From Gammaproteobacteria bacterium (lineage in GTDB: Bacteria; Pseudomonadota; Gammaproteobacteria; DSM-19610), in NCBI GenBank assembly GCA_030618475.1, contig JAUXDG010000184.1:1-5947 (forward strand): DNA of 5,947 bases, written 5' to 3'. Position numbers and translations under genes: made by a program. Below the pieces are notes generated by a model. The model saw only the letters and a program-made list of their open reading frames with translations. It did no database searches and was not told where the DNA came from. Position 1 is the first letter of the stretch, and the number at the start of each line of letters is the position of its first letter. Shown here in pieces: positions 4,216-5,947 of this stretch.

Positions 4216-4707
4216 ATTCCTGTAGGCCGGATTTCGGGGGTCTATGGAATCCATGGGTGGGTGCGTGTCTATTCTTATACCCGTCCGCGTGAAAACATTG
4301 TCCAGTACCAGCCCTGGTATTTGAAAGACAGCGGCGGATACTGGCAGGAAAAGCAGCTCGCCGCCGGCAGTCGACATGGCAAAGGCATGATTGCCCGCCT
4401 GGCCGACTGCAAAAACCGGGACCAGGCCCAGGCGTTAATGGGCTGTGAAATCGGGATTCGGCGTGACCAGCTTCCTGCCGCAGCGCCGGGAGAGTACTAC
4501 TGGCGTGATTTGCAGGGATTGAGCGTGGTCACCATAAAGGGTGAGCTGCTGGGAACGGTAGACCACCTGATTGAAACCGGTGCCAACGATGTGCTGGTGG
4601 TCAAAGGTGAACGGGAGCGCTTGATCCCGTTCGTGCTGGACCAGGTGATTGTTAACGTCGACCTGGATAAACGTGAAATCCAGGTCGACTGGGACAAGGA
4701 TTTTTAG
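4216..4707 (+). CDS. rimM: 16S rRNA processing protein RimM (non-standard start codon)
   Basis: RimM binds S19 and the 30S head during small-subunit maturation. The N-terminal beta-barrel motif VGRISGVYGIHGWVRVYS is encoded from 4222. The PRC-barrel part carries EYYWRDLQGL with the YYW motif important for S19 binding, then ETGANDVLVV and ERLIPF, and ends VDWDKDF. The frame is open from 4147 (after a TGA at 4144) but contains no ATG, GTG, TTG or CTG until GTG 4261. Starting there would delete the conserved N-terminal motif. I give ATT 4216 as start because AUU is a known rare initiator (infC) and it keeps the whole conserved region, though its Shine-Dalgarno context is poor. The GTA at 4186 has AGGAG 8 nt upstream and would give a more usual length (173 residues), but GUA is not an accepted initiator. 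The product is certain, the start is not. Confidence 0.9.
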   Translation: MPVGRISGVYGIHGWVRVYSYTRPRENIVQYQPWYLKDSGGYWQEKQLAAGSRHGKGMIARLADCKNRDQAQALMGCEIGIRRDQLPAAAPGEYYWRDLQGLSVVTIKGELLGTVDHLIETGANDVLVVKGERERLIPFVLDQVIVNVDLDKREIQVDWDKDF

Positions 4708-4715
4708 GGGGCGTC

Positions 4716-5444
4716 ATGCGTATCGACGTGGTGACCCTGTTTCCGGACATGATTCGGGCGTGTTGCCGGTATGGCATTCCGCGCATAGCCGTTGAGAAAG
4801 GTTTGCTGGATCTGCATACATGGAATCCGCGGGACTATGCGGCCAACCGGCATCGCAGCGTCGATGACAGACCATACGGTGGCGGACCGGGTATGGTCAT
4901 GCAGGTACAACCGGTGGCTGATGCCATCGAAGCGGCACGGGCGCAGGGCGACGGGCCGGTCATGTTTTTGAGCCCACAGGGCCGGCGACTGGACCAGATG
5001 GCGGTTAGGCGGTTTGCCGAGTTACCGCACATGATACTGCTGGCAGGCCGCTATGAGGGGGTCGATGAACGCATCGTTGAACAGCACGTTGATGAAGAGT
5101 GGTCTATTGGCGATTATGTGCTGAGCGGCGGTGAACCGGCGGCGCTGGTTTGCATTGATGCCCTGGCGCGTCTGTTACCCGGAGCACTCGGCGATGAGGA
5201 ATCGGCGCTACAGGATTCGTTTATGGACGGCTTACTGGACTACCCGCATTATTCGCGGCCGGAAGTCGTCAACGGAAAAGCTGTACCGAGCGTTCTGTTG
5301 AGCGGTAATCACGCCGAGATCGAACGTTGGCGTATGAAACAGTCGCTGGGGCGGACCTGGCGGCGCAGGCCGGATCTGCTGGAGCAGATGACGCTTGGAG
5401 AGGAACAAAAGGCGTTGCTGGCGGAGTTTATTCGCGAGCAGTAG
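4716..5444 (+). CDS. trmD: tRNA (guanine-37-N1)-methyltransferase TrmD
   Basis: TrmD transfers a methyl group from S-adenosylmethionine to G37 of tRNAs that have G at position 36, preventing +1 frameshifts. It is a homodimeric SPOUT enzyme with a trefoil-knot cofactor site. Visible family motifs are RSVDDRPYGGGPGM (residues 47-60), LSPQGRRLDQ (85-94), GRYEGVDERI (111-120), EEWSIGDYVLSGGE (127-140), the QDSF segment with the presumed general base Asp167 (Asp169 in E. coli), GLLDYPHYSRPEV (172-184) and SLGRTWRRRPDLL (210-222). At 242 residues it is slightly shorter than E. coli TrmD (255), lacking only the tail. The ATG at 4716 follows AGGGGG, which overlaps the rimM stop, so translational coupling with rimM is likely. 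It ends with tandem stops TAG TAA. Confidence 0.98.
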   Translation: MRIDVVTLFPDMIRACCRYGIPRIAVEKGLLDLHTWNPRDYAANRHRSVDDRPYGGGPGMVMQVQPVADAIEAARAQGDGPVMFLSPQGRRLDQMAVRRFAELPHMILLAGRYEGVDERIVEQHVDEEWSIGDYVLSGGEPAALVCIDALARLLPGALGDEESALQDSFMDGLLDYPHYSRPEVVNGKAVPSVLLSGNHAEIERWRMKQSLGRTWRRRPDLLEQMTLGEEQKALLAEFIREQ

Positions 5445-5487
5445 TAATTGACGGTTGAAACCCGTAACAGGCCCTAGGGGAAGACTC

Positions 5488-5832
<345 letters not shown>

Positions 5833-5837
5833 TTCCA

Positions 5838-5860
5838 TGCGGCAGCCTCTGGCTTCCGCA
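5838..5860 (+). promoter_or_regulatory. Stable 3'-end hairpin just after rplS
   Basis: TGCGG (5838-5842) pairs with CCGCA (5856-5860), and AGCC (5844-5847) with GGCT (5851-5854), with one mismatch between them and a 3-nt loop. It begins 5 nt after the rplS stop and has no U tract. It may protect the operon mRNA from 3' exonucleases if terminator ends are trimmed back. Confidence 0.45.
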
Positions 5861-5874
5861 GCGGTTCAGATCGA

Positions 5875-5908
5875 CGGGCGACCTGGCCGCAGGTTGCCCG
5901 TTTTTGTT
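5875..5908 (+). terminator. Rho-independent terminator of the trmD operon
   Basis: CGGGCGACCTG (5875-5885) pairs with CAGGTTGCCCG (5890-5900) over 11 positions with a single G-U wobble and a GCCG loop. It is followed by TTTTTGTTT (5901-5909). Position after rplS and quality make this the operon terminator. The remaining bases to 5947 show no feature. Confidence 0.92.
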
Positions 5909-5947
5909 TGCGCTTTAACACGGCTGACGCGTTGTCTTGCTGTGGCG

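Noticed and set aside
4144..4222. S16-RimM fusion by programmed frameshifting instead of a separate rimM start
   Set aside because: The rimM frame is -1 relative to rpsP, but I see no X-XXY-YYZ slippery heptamer in the overlap (4147-4189), and S16 with its normal length and stop is intact.
5445..5487. Internal promoter and leader regulation before rplS
   Set aside because: TTGACG at 5448-5453 has no matching -10 box. The small ACGG/CCGT hairpin and the CCCTAGGG palindrome are too weak to call as control elements.

Overview
The window looks like a gammaproteobacterial chromosome of moderately high GC content. It carries the housekeeping block ffh, rpsP, rimM, trmD, rplS on the + strand and a divergent ypjD-type membrane protein gene on the left. 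This order (ypjD / ffh / rpsP-rimM-trmD-rplS) is the conserved neighbourhood known from Escherichia and Pseudomonas. The proteins match those families along nearly their whole length. I cannot name the genus; a marine, non-enteric gammaproteobacterium is only a guess.

Layout. Positions 1-128 hold no convincing gene but contain a strong interrupted inverted repeat (14-54). Positions 129-944 (-) encode a CcsA/YpjD-like polytopic membrane protein. A divergent intergenic region (945-1167) carries a perfect 7-bp palindrome (1003-1017) and a near-consensus sigma54 promoter (1118-1134). This promoter points at a metallo-beta-lactamase-fold hydrolase (1168-1932) that sits between ypjD and ffh. ffh (1959-3317) has a TATAAT box overlapping the end of the hydrolase gene and a small hairpin that would hide its ribosome binding site. 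After ffh comes a 623-bp, AT-rich gap (3318-3940), then the trmD operon: rpsP (3941-4189), rimM (to 4707, with no ordinary start codon), trmD (4716-5444) and rplS (5488-5832). It closes with a strong rho-independent terminator (5875-5908).

The most interesting part is the ffh-rpsP gap. On the minus strand it holds what looks like a complete, unannotated transcription unit. There is a full-consensus sigma54 promoter (3579-3595), a predicted start near 3567, a 21-codon ORF with a textbook Shine-Dalgarno site (3469-3534), a hairpin with an A-rich loop, and a UUCG-tetraloop terminator with a U tract (3379-3412). The predicted RNA is about 190 nt and runs convergent to ffh. I know no name for it. 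It is either a sigma54-controlled small RNA, a small-protein mRNA, or both.

How the genes work together. Ffh is the protein of the signal recognition particle. S16 (rpsP) and L19 (rplS) are ribosomal proteins, RimM matures the 30S head, and TrmD makes m1G37 in tRNAs. The block therefore serves translation and membrane protein targeting. The two sigma54 signals suggest that an alternative-sigma, activator-dependent input has been added around ffh, but that is inference from sequence only.
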